Source: Nostoc sp. LEGE 06077 (lineage in GTDB: Bacteria > Cyanobacteriota > Cyanobacteriia > Cyanobacteriales > Nostocaceae). From it: 64,000 nucleotides of DNA. Every line of letters begins with the position of its first letter. The stretch's first letter is position 1. The notes under the pieces are model-generated. The model searched no databases. It was not told the origin of the DNA and saw only the letters and a list, made by a program, of their open reading frames with translations. The position numbers and the translations under genes were made by a program. Of the stretch, positions 18,206 through 26,703 are shown piece by piece. The stretch spans positions 206,189 through 270,188 of the forward strand of contig NZ_JADEWI010000003.1 of the NCBI RefSeq assembly GCF_015207705.1, read 5' to 3'.

Positions 18206-18670
18206 ATGGCGCGTCAACGCTCGATTTTCTCAATCATTCTGGTATTCTTGGCTACATTCCTCATCAGTTGTGGTGGCCCTAGTGTCGCAGTTGCACCTCC
18301 AACTTATACAGCAGATCAAGTTGCCCAAATTCAGGAATACGTGCCTGAAATTCAGACTGTGCGCGATCGCGCAGACGAACTGAAAAACCTCATCCAAACA
18401 AATGAGTGGATTGATGTGGGTAACTTTATTCATGGCCCGATGGCAGAAGCTAGACTGACCATGACTTACATCACGCCCCATCTTCTTCCTAAAGACCAAA
18501 CCGCAGCCCGTCAAATCACCAAAGATTTACTGACCCACTTGGTAAAACTTGATCAAGCAGCTGGTAGAGGCAATAGTTTAGTTGCTTTGAATAACTACCA
18601 AGCCGTATTTACAGATGTTGACAAATTTATCCAACTACTGCCTGAAGGTAGCAAGCAAGCTGAATCCTAA
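18206..18670 (+). CDS. psbQ: photosystem II protein PsbQ (CyanoQ lipoprotein)
   Basis: A lumenal extrinsic protein of photosystem II that stabilises the oxygen-evolving side. The 154-residue precursor starts with a basic signal, then a lipobox LISC with the lipidated Cys at 22, as in cyanobacterial PsbQ. The mature part is a helical bundle (VAQIQEYVPEIQTVRDRADELKNLI ... LVKLDQAAGRGNSLVALNNYQAVFTDVDKFI, quoted in part here as key regions). Length is normal. It is followed by a hairpin at 18691-18755. Confidence 0.88.
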   Translation: MARQRSIFSIILVFLATFLISCGGPSVAVAPPTYTADQVAQIQEYVPEIQTVRDRADELKNLIQTNEWIDVGNFIHGPMAEARLTMTYITPHLLPKDQTAARQITKDLLTHLVKLDQAAGRGNSLVALNNYQAVFTDVDKFIQLLPEGSKQAES

Positions 18671-18690
18671 CTAGTGATTCCTGAGTGATA

Positions 18691-18755
18691 AGTTATGAGT
18701 TAGAAGAAAAAAGGCTGAAGTATTGACTTCCGTCTTGCACTTCTAGCTCATAACT
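18691..18755. terminator. long inverted repeat after psbQ
   Basis: Arms AGTTATGAGTTAGAAG (18691-18706) and CTTCTAGCTCATAACT (18740-18755) pair with one mismatch. The hairpin could end psbQ transcription; it belongs to a repeat type common between genes in Nostoc. Confidence 0.5.
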
Positions 18756-18771
18756 CTTCAATATCCAAGCA

Positions 18772-19836
18772 ATGAGTCATGTAATAATTATCGGTTGTGG
18801 TGTCATTGGAGCCGCGATCGCCTACGAACTGAGTCAAGTTACAGGGTTGCAAATTACTGTGATTGACCAAAACCAACCCGCACAAGCTTCTACAGGTGCA
18901 GCCCTTGGGGTTTTGATGGGTGCTATTAGTCAAAAAATCAAGGGTAAAGCTTGGCGGCTAAGACAAACCAGCATTGAACGTTATGAAACCTTAATTCCCG
19001 AATTAGAAGCATTAACTGGACGTACAATCCCCTTCAACCGTCAGGGTATTCTGCATCTTTGTTGGGAAGAAGAAAATTTTGATAACTGGGCAAAATTAGT
19101 TGAAGTTCGCCATTCCCAAGGTTGGCAATTGGAAATTTGGGACACAGCAAAACTTAAAAATCTTTGCCCACAGGTAGATAATGACAAAATTACTGGCGCT
19201 GTCTACTCCCCTCAAGACCGCCAACTTGACCCCACAGCCCTTACATTAGCCTTAGTTGAAGCCGCCCAAAAAAAAGGTGTAACTTTCAAATTTGGTGTGA
19301 ATGTTTTAAATATCTCACCAAAATCAATCGAAACTACAGCAGGAGAAATAACCGCTGATTGGGTGGTGGTGGCTGCTGGACTGGGTTCTACACTCCTAAC
19401 AGCCCAGTTAAACCAAAAAGTTGATATCCGCCCCGTTTTAGGACAAGCATTACAAGTACATTTAGCAAATCCCATCGGCAACCCTGAATTTCAGCCGATG
19501 ATTACCTGTAATGATGTGCATATCGTTCCTGTCGGCGGCGGCGATTATTGGATAGGCGCAACGGTGGAGTTTCCCACTGATGGCGATGAAATTCCACCCA
19601 ATCATGAACTATTAGATTCAGTTAAACAACAAGCGATCGCCTTTTGTCCAGAACTCGCCTCAGCAACTATTACCCGTACCTGGTCAGGGTTACGCCCCCG
19701 CCCCGAAGGTCGCCCAGCACCAATAATTGAAAAACTGCCAGGATTTAACAATATCCTCCTCGCCACCGGACATTATCGTAACGGTGTGTTACTAGCCCCT
19801 GCAACTGCATCTGCGATTCGTGAGATGATTATTTGA
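18772..19836 (+). CDS. FAD-dependent amine oxidoreductase (DadA/ThiO-like)
   Basis: A 354-residue flavoprotein of the DAO family. The dinucleotide fold IIGCGVIGAAIAYELS is at the very N-terminus, and the C-terminal TRTWSGLRPRPEGRPAPIIE and NILLATGHYRNGVLLAP bind the FAD and substrate as in glycine oxidase. It could be a glycine/D-amino-acid oxidase. In many cyanobacteria ThiO is fused to ThiG; here there is no ThiG domain, so thiamine synthesis is not certain. The next gene, an alpha/beta hydrolase, starts 50 bp later and may be co-transcribed. Confidence 0.82.
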   Translation: MSHVIIIGCGVIGAAIAYELSQVTGLQITVIDQNQPAQASTGAALGVLMGAISQKIKGKAWRLRQTSIERYETLIPELEALTGRTIPFNRQGILHLCWEEENFDNWAKLVEVRHSQGWQLEIWDTAKLKNLCPQVDNDKITGAVYSPQDRQLDPTALTLALVEAAQKKGVTFKFGVNVLNISPKSIETTAGEITADWVVVAAGLGSTLLTAQLNQKVDIRPVLGQALQVHLANPIGNPEFQPMITCNDVHIVPVGGGDYWIGATVEFPTDGDEIPPNHELLDSVKQQAIAFCPELASATITRTWSGLRPRPEGRPAPIIEKLPGFNNILLATGHYRNGVLLAPATASAIREMII

Positions 19837-19886
19837 GAATTGAGAAATAATATTTCTTAATTATTAGTTTTGATTAGGAAAGTAGC

Positions 19887-20735
19887 GTGTCTGTAACAGA
19901 ACATAAAGTAAAAGTTGATTCATTAGAGTGGTTTTATCGGGAAGCTGAACCGATTGGACAAAGTGATTTATTACCTGTAATCTTGCTGCACGGAATAGTA
20001 TCCCAAAGTTATAGCTGGCGAAACATTTTGCCTGCTTTAGCCAGCCAAGGAACACGCGCGATCGCACCAGATTGGATTGGTTATGGCTTTTCTGCTATGC
20101 CAGAAAAACGTGATTTCGCTTACACTCCAGACGCATTTATTACGGCTTTAGAAAGATTTATTCAAGAACTAAAAATTGAAAGATTTTCTCTAGTTGTTCA
20201 AGGGTTTTTAGGTTCTGTTGGCTTACAATATGCCTTACGTCACCCAGAACAAATTGCCAACATTGCTATTTTAAATGCACCAATTTCAACTACTGCTAAA
20301 TTACCTTGGAAAATCAAACAAATGGGTTTACCTTTAGCAGGTGAAATGATGACTCAAGACCCATTATTAGTTGACCGCACCCTAGAAGGGGGTAGCCGTT
20401 ACCGTATCGCAGATCAAGATTTAGATATTTACCGCCGACCTTTTTTGAAAACTTCTGCGGCTGGTAGAGGTCTATTATCAACCATTCGCAATTTGCAACT
20501 TCCAGAAGCAATGGCAGAAATTGAATCTGGCTTTCAAAAATGGCAACAGCCAATTCTAATTCAATGGGGTATGATTGACCCCTGGTTATCCATAGACATA
20601 GCCCAAAAATTTAGTGATTCTGTCTCCAACACCGAAGTAATAAAACTTAATAAAGTCGGACATTACCCACAAGAACATTATCACAGCACAATTTTAGAAG
20701 ATTTGTTGCCTTTTGTCAGACGTGTGAATAAATAA
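19887..20735 (+). CDS. alpha/beta hydrolase fold protein, nucleophile replaced
   Basis: A 282-residue alpha/beta hydrolase from a GTG start. The oxyanion strand VILLHGIVSQSYSW (31-44) and PDWIGYGFS (61-69) are typical. The nucleophile elbow, normally G-x-S-x-G or a variant with Asp, reads VVQGFLGSVG, with Gly106 where the nucleophile should lie. A C-terminal His in KVGHYPQEH is kept. It may be a non-hydrolytic member or use another residue. Probably in one unit with the FAD oxidoreductase gene. Confidence 0.8.
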   Translation: MSVTEHKVKVDSLEWFYREAEPIGQSDLLPVILLHGIVSQSYSWRNILPALASQGTRAIAPDWIGYGFSAMPEKRDFAYTPDAFITALERFIQELKIERFSLVVQGFLGSVGLQYALRHPEQIANIAILNAPISTTAKLPWKIKQMGLPLAGEMMTQDPLLVDRTLEGGSRYRIADQDLDIYRRPFLKTSAAGRGLLSTIRNLQLPEAMAEIESGFQKWQQPILIQWGMIDPWLSIDIAQKFSDSVSNTEVIKLNKVGHYPQEHYHSTILEDLLPFVRRVNK

Positions 20736-21029
20736 TCAGAAATAAATTTTGCAAAAATCGATATTATAAAAAATGAACCCATAGATAAACACATATAATT
20801 TCTCTGTGTTTAATCAATAGCTAATTAGATGATTTGACACAACATTTAATGCGATCTTAAGCGAATGTAGAAAGTTAACTAAGTAGGTATACAGAATCAA
20901 ATGTAAAATGCAAATCAAAGATATTCGCTGATATCAAAGGTTGTTCCTCCTGCCTTTTGCCTTTTGCCTCTTGCCTTCTACTTCATCACTTACGATGTAT
21001 TAAAGCCACCTTAATGGAGATGAGAATTC

Positions 21030-21614
21030 ATGGCTTATTCTTGGTTTAAAGCATTTCATATTATTGGCATTGTCGTTTGGTTTGCTGGGTTGTTTTATCT
21101 GGTGCGTTTGTTTATCTACCACGTTGAAGCCGAACAAGAACCAGAACCAGCACGCACGATACTGAAAAATCAGTATCAAATCATGGAACTACGTCTTTAC
21201 CGCATTATCACTACTCCCGGAATGATAGTCACAGTAGCGATGGCGATAGGTTTACTGAGTACTGAACCAGAAGTTTTAAAGCAGAGTTGGTTACATTTTA
21301 AATTGCTATTTGTTGCCATTCTATTGGCTTATCATCATTACTGTGGTCGTTTGATGAAGAAGTTAGCAAAAGATGAATGTCGCTGGAGTGGTCAACAGTT
21401 ACGTGCTTTAAACGAAGCACCTACAGTTATGTTAGTGGTGATTGTACTATTGGCTGTCTTCAAAAACAATCTACCTACAGATATCACCGCTTGGGGAATT
21501 TTTGGCTTGATAATTTTCATGGCGGTTACGATTCAACTATACGCCAAGAAACGCAAGCGTGATAAAGAACAATTAATGGCGCAGATAAGCCAAGTTCCTC
21601 AAGAACAAAGTTAG
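21030..21614 (+). CDS. hemJ: protoporphyrinogen IX oxidase HemJ
   Basis: It oxidises protoporphyrinogen IX to protoporphyrin IX for heme and chlorophyll. The 194-residue membrane protein has four to five hydrophobic segments. The first contains AFHIIGIVVWFAGLFYLVRLF with the conserved His10, and later HHYCGRLMKKLAKDE is family-typical. Length matches cyanobacterial HemJ. A GGAGATGAGA site lies before the ATG. Not linked to other heme genes here. Confidence 0.9.
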   Translation: MAYSWFKAFHIIGIVVWFAGLFYLVRLFIYHVEAEQEPEPARTILKNQYQIMELRLYRIITTPGMIVTVAMAIGLLSTEPEVLKQSWLHFKLLFVAILLAYHHYCGRLMKKLAKDECRWSGQQLRALNEAPTVMLVVIVLLAVFKNNLPTDITAWGIFGLIIFMAVTIQLYAKKRKRDKEQLMAQISQVPQEQS

Positions 21615-21759
21615 ATAAGTAGACCTTTTGTGGAAAATTTGGGGACGCTAATTCCTCTTTTATCTGATATAAGTTGAGAAGCTTAATTCTTTCGGGTGCG
21701 TTTAACTTTGTTAGCGCACCTCTGCTTTATTTAAATTGGCATCAAGAGGTAATTGCACA

Positions 21760-22623
21760 ATGCAAATTCAGCAATTATTTAGCAAGCGAGTCGGCGTAAT
21801 TGCGACAATGCACCACAAAGAAAAGGTAATTGCGCCATTATTAGAACAAGAATTAGATATTAAAACTATTGTGCCATCTAATTTTAATACTGATGCTTTT
21901 GGTACATTTACCAGAGATATAAAACGCGCAGGAACTCAAATTGCAGCCGCCAAATTAAAAGCAGAAACAGCATTAAAGATGACAGGGGAAAGTTTAGCGA
22001 TCGCTAGTGAAGGAAGTTTTGTCCCTCATCCACTTGTACCATATATTTACTCTAATCGAGAAATTGTTATTTTATTAGATAAACAAAACGAAATAGAAAT
22101 TATTGGCGAGGAATTTTCTATAGACACTAACTTTAATCATCAGATAGTTGAAAATCTTCAAGAAGCCGATGATTTTGCTAAAAAAGTGGGCTTTCCTGAA
22201 CATGGTTTAGTTATTTATTGGCAAGATGTTGCTAAAAATAGCACTGAGATAATTAAAGGAATTACAACAGAAGCGAAACTGCAAGAAACTATCCAAACAG
22301 GATTGCATAATTCTGTAGATGGTAAAGTTAGCTTAGAAACAGATATGCGAGCGCTTTATAACCCAACCCGGATGAAAAATATTGCCAAAGCCACCTTAGA
22401 TTTATTAACTAAAATTAAAAGTTTATGTCCCCAATGTTCTGCACCCGGTTTTGCTATCACTGAGAAAATTGCAGGTTTACCCTGTGAAATGTGTGCTATG
22501 CCTACTAATTTGACACATTCAGTAATTTATCAGTGTCAAAAATGTGATTTTAAGCAAGAAAAACTATTTCCTAATGGTAGAGAATTTGCTGACCCGGCGC
22601 AATGTATGTATTGTAATCCTTAG
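21760..22623 (+). CDS. DUF6671 family protein
   Basis: A 287-residue protein matching the DUF6671 pattern: GVIATMHHKEKVIAPLL at the N-terminus, a central TFTRDIKR/GESLAIASEGSF region, and a C-terminal zinc-ribbon-like set of cysteines (CPQCSAPG, CEMC, CQKC, CMYC). Function unknown; the cysteine pairs suggest metal binding. The ATG at 21760 follows AGAGG; an in-frame TTG at 21736 is less likely. Confidence 0.78.
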   Translation: MQIQQLFSKRVGVIATMHHKEKVIAPLLEQELDIKTIVPSNFNTDAFGTFTRDIKRAGTQIAAAKLKAETALKMTGESLAIASEGSFVPHPLVPYIYSNREIVILLDKQNEIEIIGEEFSIDTNFNHQIVENLQEADDFAKKVGFPEHGLVIYWQDVAKNSTEIIKGITTEAKLQETIQTGLHNSVDGKVSLETDMRALYNPTRMKNIAKATLDLLTKIKSLCPQCSAPGFAITEKIAGLPCEMCAMPTNLTHSVIYQCQKCDFKQEKLFPNGREFADPAQCMYCNP

Positions 22624-23123
22624 TAATCTCGTTTGATTTTGAGTAGGGGGTAGAAAAGAGTATGATTTTGCTAACTCCGTAACCTATAACTTATCACCTG
22701 TAACCTCCTCTAAAAAAAATCTCCCGCCACTAACTAGCAACGAGAAGATTCAAAGTTATAGTTCGTCAGGTGATCGGAATAGTATACTATTTAGTATTTA
22801 TTTTAGGTATATTTATTCCTCCGTTAGATAGAGAAATAATCTAGCTAATGACTGATGTATGTATATACTAATACTGCTGAAAATTACATAATCAATTTAG
22901 GATTGAAACCTAAAAGTTAGTTTATGGTAATCCCTAAAAACTAACTTAAAATAAATTATTAGATAAGATGATCACGTATAAAAAAGCCCCACTGCTTTTT
23001 AAAAGCAAAAGGGCAAACGGTATGGTGTGAGGAACAAACTATTTGTTTACTTCAATATAAGTTAGCAAGGGAATGTGACAGTGTTATCACATTTATATGA
23101 AAATTATGCGATCGCCAATAATT
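22624..23123. other. intergenic region, 500 bp
   Basis: AT-rich region between DUF6671 and the small minus-strand ORF. It contains an A/T-flanked segment AGCCCCACTGCTTTT near 22986 with weak hairpin potential, and several direct TATTTA-type runs. No gene or RNA recognised. Confidence 0.4.
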
Positions 23124-23213
23124 TTAGCTACGGGTAAAAAATAGCGCCGCCAAGACAATTAAACCTAAAAGCGCCAAGGGAACCCAAAGATTAGGGACAT
23201 CTGACAAACTCAT
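23124..23213 (-). CDS. 29-residue single-span membrane peptide
   Basis: Read directly from the minus strand: a short polar start (MSLSDVPN), one hydrophobic span (LWVPLALLGLIVLAALFF) and a basic end (TRS) before TAA. The shape is that of small photosynthetic or NDH subunits, but it does not match PetG, PetL, PetN, PsaM, PsbM, PsbT or Ycf12 as I know them. There is no strong ribosome site before the ATG. It is divergent from the 841-residue fusion gene, 74 bp away. Real coding status rests on composition and context only. Confidence 0.45.
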   Translation of the reverse strand: MSLSDVPNLWVPLALLGLIVLAALFFTRS

Positions 23214-23287
23214 CACACAGTACTTTTGGTGTTCCGATCAGGGATAATTCCATTTATACAGCAAGCGGCCTGCATGGAAAACCCACA

Positions 23288-25813
23288 ATGACATCAAAAG
23301 AAACAGTCATTTGGCTACAAGAACGTACAACTTTAGGAATTCTCTCATCGGCGGCGTTGAATGCGATCGCTGAGCTCTTAGAAGAACGAGTTGTCTCAAA
23401 AGGCAGTAACTTAGTCAGCGCCGAGACTTCCCCAGAAGCGCTTTACATCCTTAAAGATGGTCAAATTGAAAGCGATACCAGCAATAAAAGTAACTTTAGC
23501 CTCGCTTGTGGCTTTCTGCCAGGGGCAGTAATTAACCTGAAAGAACTGCTGTTAGATGAATTAACACCATCGACAATTGTTGCTTTAACAGAATCTCATG
23601 TCTGGGTTATCCCCGCGACTCAGTTTCGCAGCATAGCCAGCCAATACCCAGAAATTACCCAAGCATTATCTCGCTCTTTAGCGCAAGAATTAGCGCAAGT
23701 CACATCAGCTTTAACTTACGAACAAGAACGTTCTGTTGTTTTGCGTCCCTATTTAGTGACGAAAGCCCAAAGAGGTATTGTTGGTAGTAGTCGTTATGCA
23801 ATACGTTTGCGCGAACAAATACGAGAAGCCGCAGCAGACGGCAAATCAGTAGAAATATTCGGCGAACCAGGGTTAGAAAAGGATAATATTGCAGCGCTAA
23901 TTCACTACGGTTCCCCAAAACGTCGGGAACCGATGATCAAAATCAATTGTGGCATTCTCCAAACTAGCGGTATAGATCTATTTGGTCGTAGTGGTGGTAA
24001 ACCAGGCCTATTGGAATGGCTGGGAGAAGGCACTTTGGTACTCAACAACATCCAAGAATTGCCCCCAGAGTTATTACCAGCGATGGTGCAGTTAATCAAA
24101 ACAGGCACTTATATCCCTGTAACTCGTGATGGAGAATCAAAAGCCGTAACCCGTTCCAGTCAAGCCCGGATTTTGATTGTTTCGGAAAAAACTCAATCTA
24201 AAATTGAACGCTGCGTTGGTCGGGTGATTAAAGTGCCACCAGTGCGAGTACGAAAAACTGATATCAAAGCACAGGTAGAATATTACATCAGTCTTTATGT
24301 GCGATCGCGCGGTCTGCCTAAACCTCATGTCACCCCAGAAGCACTACGTCGCTTACAGTCCTATGACTTTCCTGGGAATCTGAAGGAGTTAAAAAATTTA
24401 GTAGAACGGGCAATTGTTCAAGCCGGAGAAAGGCAAGAATTAACCGAAGAAATCTTCTGGTCAGCCCAAACCAAGAAAAAAGAATTTCGCGTCAACTTGT
24501 TGAATTCCTATCCGGGGTTGCGGAAGTTTTTACGTAGTGACTGGTGGCCAGACCGAATTAACTATGGCTTTACTGTGGTAGTTTTTCCCATCATCATTGC
24601 GGTGTTATTTGTGGGGCCGCAAACACGCGATCGCAATTTTGCTTTAAATTTATTTTGGGCTTGGTGGTGGCCTTTCTTTTTATTGATCTTTCCCTTTTTA
24701 GGTCGCGTCTGGTGTAGCGTCTGTCCTTTCATGATTTACGGTGAAATCACCCAAAAGCTATCTCTGTGGCTATTTCCTCGCCAACTCAAACGTTGGCCAA
24801 GAGAAAAAGCCGAGAAATGGGGCGGATGGTTTTTATTTGGCTTATTTACCTTAATTTTCCTTTGGGAAGAACTCTGGAACTTAGAAAATACAGCTTACCT
24901 GTCTGCTTGTTTGCTGTTGTTAATTACCGCTGGGGCAATGATTTTCTCCGCCATATTTGAACGGCGGTTTTGGTGTCGCTATCTCTGCCCTATTGGCGGA
25001 ATGAATGGTTTATTTGCCAAACTTTCCATGACAGAACTACGCGCCCAACAAGGCATTTGTTCTGCTACTTGTACAACCTATCAGTGTTACAAAGGTGGGC
25101 CGCAAAAAGGCGAAGGGATGGAAACCAATGGTTGTCCGCTATATTCTCATCCCGCCCAACTAGAAGATAACCGAGATTGCGTTTTGTGTATGACTTGTTT
25201 AAAAGCCTGTCCCCATCGTTCCGTTGAGTTTAACTTGCGTCCCCCCGGAATTGAACTGTGGACAACTCATGTAGCACGCAAGTATGAAGTTGCATTGTTA
25301 TTTTTACTTTTTGGGGGCGTATATCTGCATCATTTACCAGAATTGCAATCATGGTTGGGTCTGCATCTGGATTTAACCGATTTTTGGCAGCATTTAGGCT
25401 TATCATTCCTAGGTTTAATTGTCCCGGCTGCTGTAACTTGGGTAGCATACGGCTTGATAAAGCTATTCAATTTTCAACGCAAGCCTAAACCATTTATCGA
25501 ACTTGCCTATGGCTACTTACCATTAGTCCTCGGCGGGAACTTAGCGCATTACCTGAGTTTAGGCTTGTCAGAAGGCGGGCAAATTTTACCTGTGACTTTA
25601 GCTACTTTTGGGTTAAATAACCAACATTTGCCAGTCTTGATAGCACATCCGGCAGTTATTGACTTTTTGCAAGGTGCTACTTTAATTTTTTCTGTGCTGT
25701 TAACCATAGTATTAACGCAAAAAATAGCACGCCAACCACTGCGATCGCTTTTTTGGCAACATTTAGCAACTATTGGGTTGGGAGCTAGTATGTGGGTACT
25801 AATAGTCTTTTAG
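23288..25813 (+). CDS. cNMP-binding-like / degenerate sigma-54 AAA / membrane polyferredoxin fusion
   Basis: An 841-residue three-part protein. Residues 1-140 resemble a cyclic-nucleotide-binding domain (LYILKDGQIE). Residues 155-395 align with AAA domains of sigma-54 activators, ending YDFPGNLKELKNLVERAI, but Walker A reads GEPGLEKD (192-199, no GKT/S), Walker B reads LVLNNI and the GAFTGA loop is missing, so it should not hydrolyse ATP or touch sigma-54. From about 425 it is a membrane protein with cysteine motifs CSVCP (476-480), CRYLCP (563-568), Cys591/595/600/616 and CVLCMTCLKACP (631-642), as in NapH/NosR/CcoG-type polyferredoxins, followed by four or more further helices. It may couple redox state to signalling. 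No regulatory partner is adjacent. Confidence 0.85.
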   Translation: MTSKETVIWLQERTTLGILSSAALNAIAELLEERVVSKGSNLVSAETSPEALYILKDGQIESDTSNKSNFSLACGFLPGAVINLKELLLDELTPSTIVALTESHVWVIPATQFRSIASQYPEITQALSRSLAQELAQVTSALTYEQERSVVLRPYLVTKAQRGIVGSSRYAIRLREQIREAAADGKSVEIFGEPGLEKDNIAALIHYGSPKRREPMIKINCGILQTSGIDLFGRSGGKPGLLEWLGEGTLVLNNIQELPPELLPAMVQLIKTGTYIPVTRDGESKAVTRSSQARILIVSEKTQSKIERCVGRVIKVPPVRVRKTDIKAQVEYYISLYVRSRGLPKPHVTPEALRRLQSYDFPGNLKELKNLVERAIVQAGERQELTEEIFWSAQTKKKEFRVNLLNSYPGLRKFLRSDWWPDRINYGFTVVVFPIIIAVLFVGPQTRDRNFALNLFWAWWWPFFLLIFPFLGRVWCSVCPFMIYGEITQKLSLWLFPRQLKRWPREKAEKWGGWFLFGLFTLIFLWEELWNLENTAYLSACLLLLITAGAMIFSAIFERRFWCRYLCPIGGMNGLFAKLSMTELRAQQGICSATCTTYQCYKGGPQKGEGMETNGCPLYSHPAQLEDNRDCVLCMTCLKACPHRSVEFNLRPPGIELWTTHVARKYEVALLFLLFGGVYLHHLPELQSWLGLHLDLTDFWQHLGLSFLGLIVPAAVTWVAYGLIKLFNFQRKPKPFIELAYGYLPLVLGGNLAHYLSLGLSEGGQILPVTLATFGLNNQHLPVLIAHPAVIDFLQGATLIFSVLLTIVLTQKIARQPLRSLFWQHLATIGLGASMWVLIVF

Positions 25814-25980
25814 CTAGACTTACTTTATACATTCAATACTTAAAATTTAAAATCCGTCATGAAATTCAAAGATTGTATAAATTCTGTACGCGAAGTTTAT
25901 TACTAGTTCAAATTTTGTTTATATTATCACTCAGTACGGATGTGACCAGATCAAGATACTCTTATCAACTCTAACTCCTT

Positions 25981-26697
25981 ATGATGTCAATACCGACGGT
26001 TAATACTCGTGCAGGAGGTTATGGTGTGGATACCTTAGCTCTTGCTAATCAACGTCAAGCAGTTAATTTTGTCAAACAGCCCCAGCCTTTACACAGATCA
26101 ACCTCAAGCGCCACAAAAAGATTAATTGACATTGTAGGAGCTATTGTTGGACTAATTATCACGGCGATCGTGGCAATTCCCATCGCAATTATCACCAAAA
26201 TTACTAATCCCGGCCCCATATTATATTCCCAAATTCGCTGCGGTATCAACGGTAAACCTTTCCGCATCTGGAAGTTCCGCTCAATGGTGGTAAATGCCGA
26301 GCAAATCAAGCATTTGGTCAAAAATCAAGCCCAAGGTCACATATTTAAAGCTGTTGATGACCCCCGCATTACCCCAGTCGGTAAATTCTTGCGTCGCACT
26401 AGCTTAGATGAATTTCCCCAGTTTTGGAATGTTCTCAAGGGAGAAATGAGCTTAGTTGGTACTCGTCCTCCTACTCCTGATGAAGTCATCCACTATGCAC
26501 CCCACCATTGGGAAAGATTAAGAGTTAAGCCAGGGATGACGGGGGAATGGCAAGTTAATGGACGTTCCAGCATCAAAGATTTTGAAACAATTGTGAAAAT
26601 GGATGTGGATTACCAACGTAAATGGTCTATAGTTTATGACCTGATGTTGATATATAAAACAATCTGGGTGGTCTTTAACAAAAGTGGCGCTTGTTAG
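25981..26697 (+). CDS. polyprenyl-phosphate sugar-1-phosphate transferase (ExoY/WbaP-like)
   Basis: A 238-residue initiating glycosyltransferase that moves a sugar phosphate onto undecaprenyl phosphate at the inner membrane. After a 40-residue polar start, one membrane segment (about 50-75) follows KRLIDIVGA. Then come the family motifs KFRSM, DDPRITPVGKFLRRTSLDEFPQ (quoted by parts: KFLRRTSLDE and FPQFWNVLKG) and GTRPPTP, RVKPGMTGEWQVNGR. The length fits the short, single-helix form. It stands apart from the other sugar genes, convergent with an ABC permease gene only 6 bp away. Confidence 0.88.
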   Translation: MMSIPTVNTRAGGYGVDTLALANQRQAVNFVKQPQPLHRSTSSATKRLIDIVGAIVGLIITAIVAIPIAIITKITNPGPILYSQIRCGINGKPFRIWKFRSMVVNAEQIKHLVKNQAQGHIFKAVDDPRITPVGKFLRRTSLDEFPQFWNVLKGEMSLVGTRPPTPDEVIHYAPHHWERLRVKPGMTGEWQVNGRSSIKDFETIVKMDVDYQRKWSIVYDLMLIYKTIWVVFNKSGAC

Positions 26698-26703
26698 TCA
26701 AAA

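Noticed and set aside
25792..25974. 60-codon plus-strand ORF after the fusion gene
   Set aside because: It overlaps the end of the fusion gene in another frame and has no ribosome site of its own or protein-like features.
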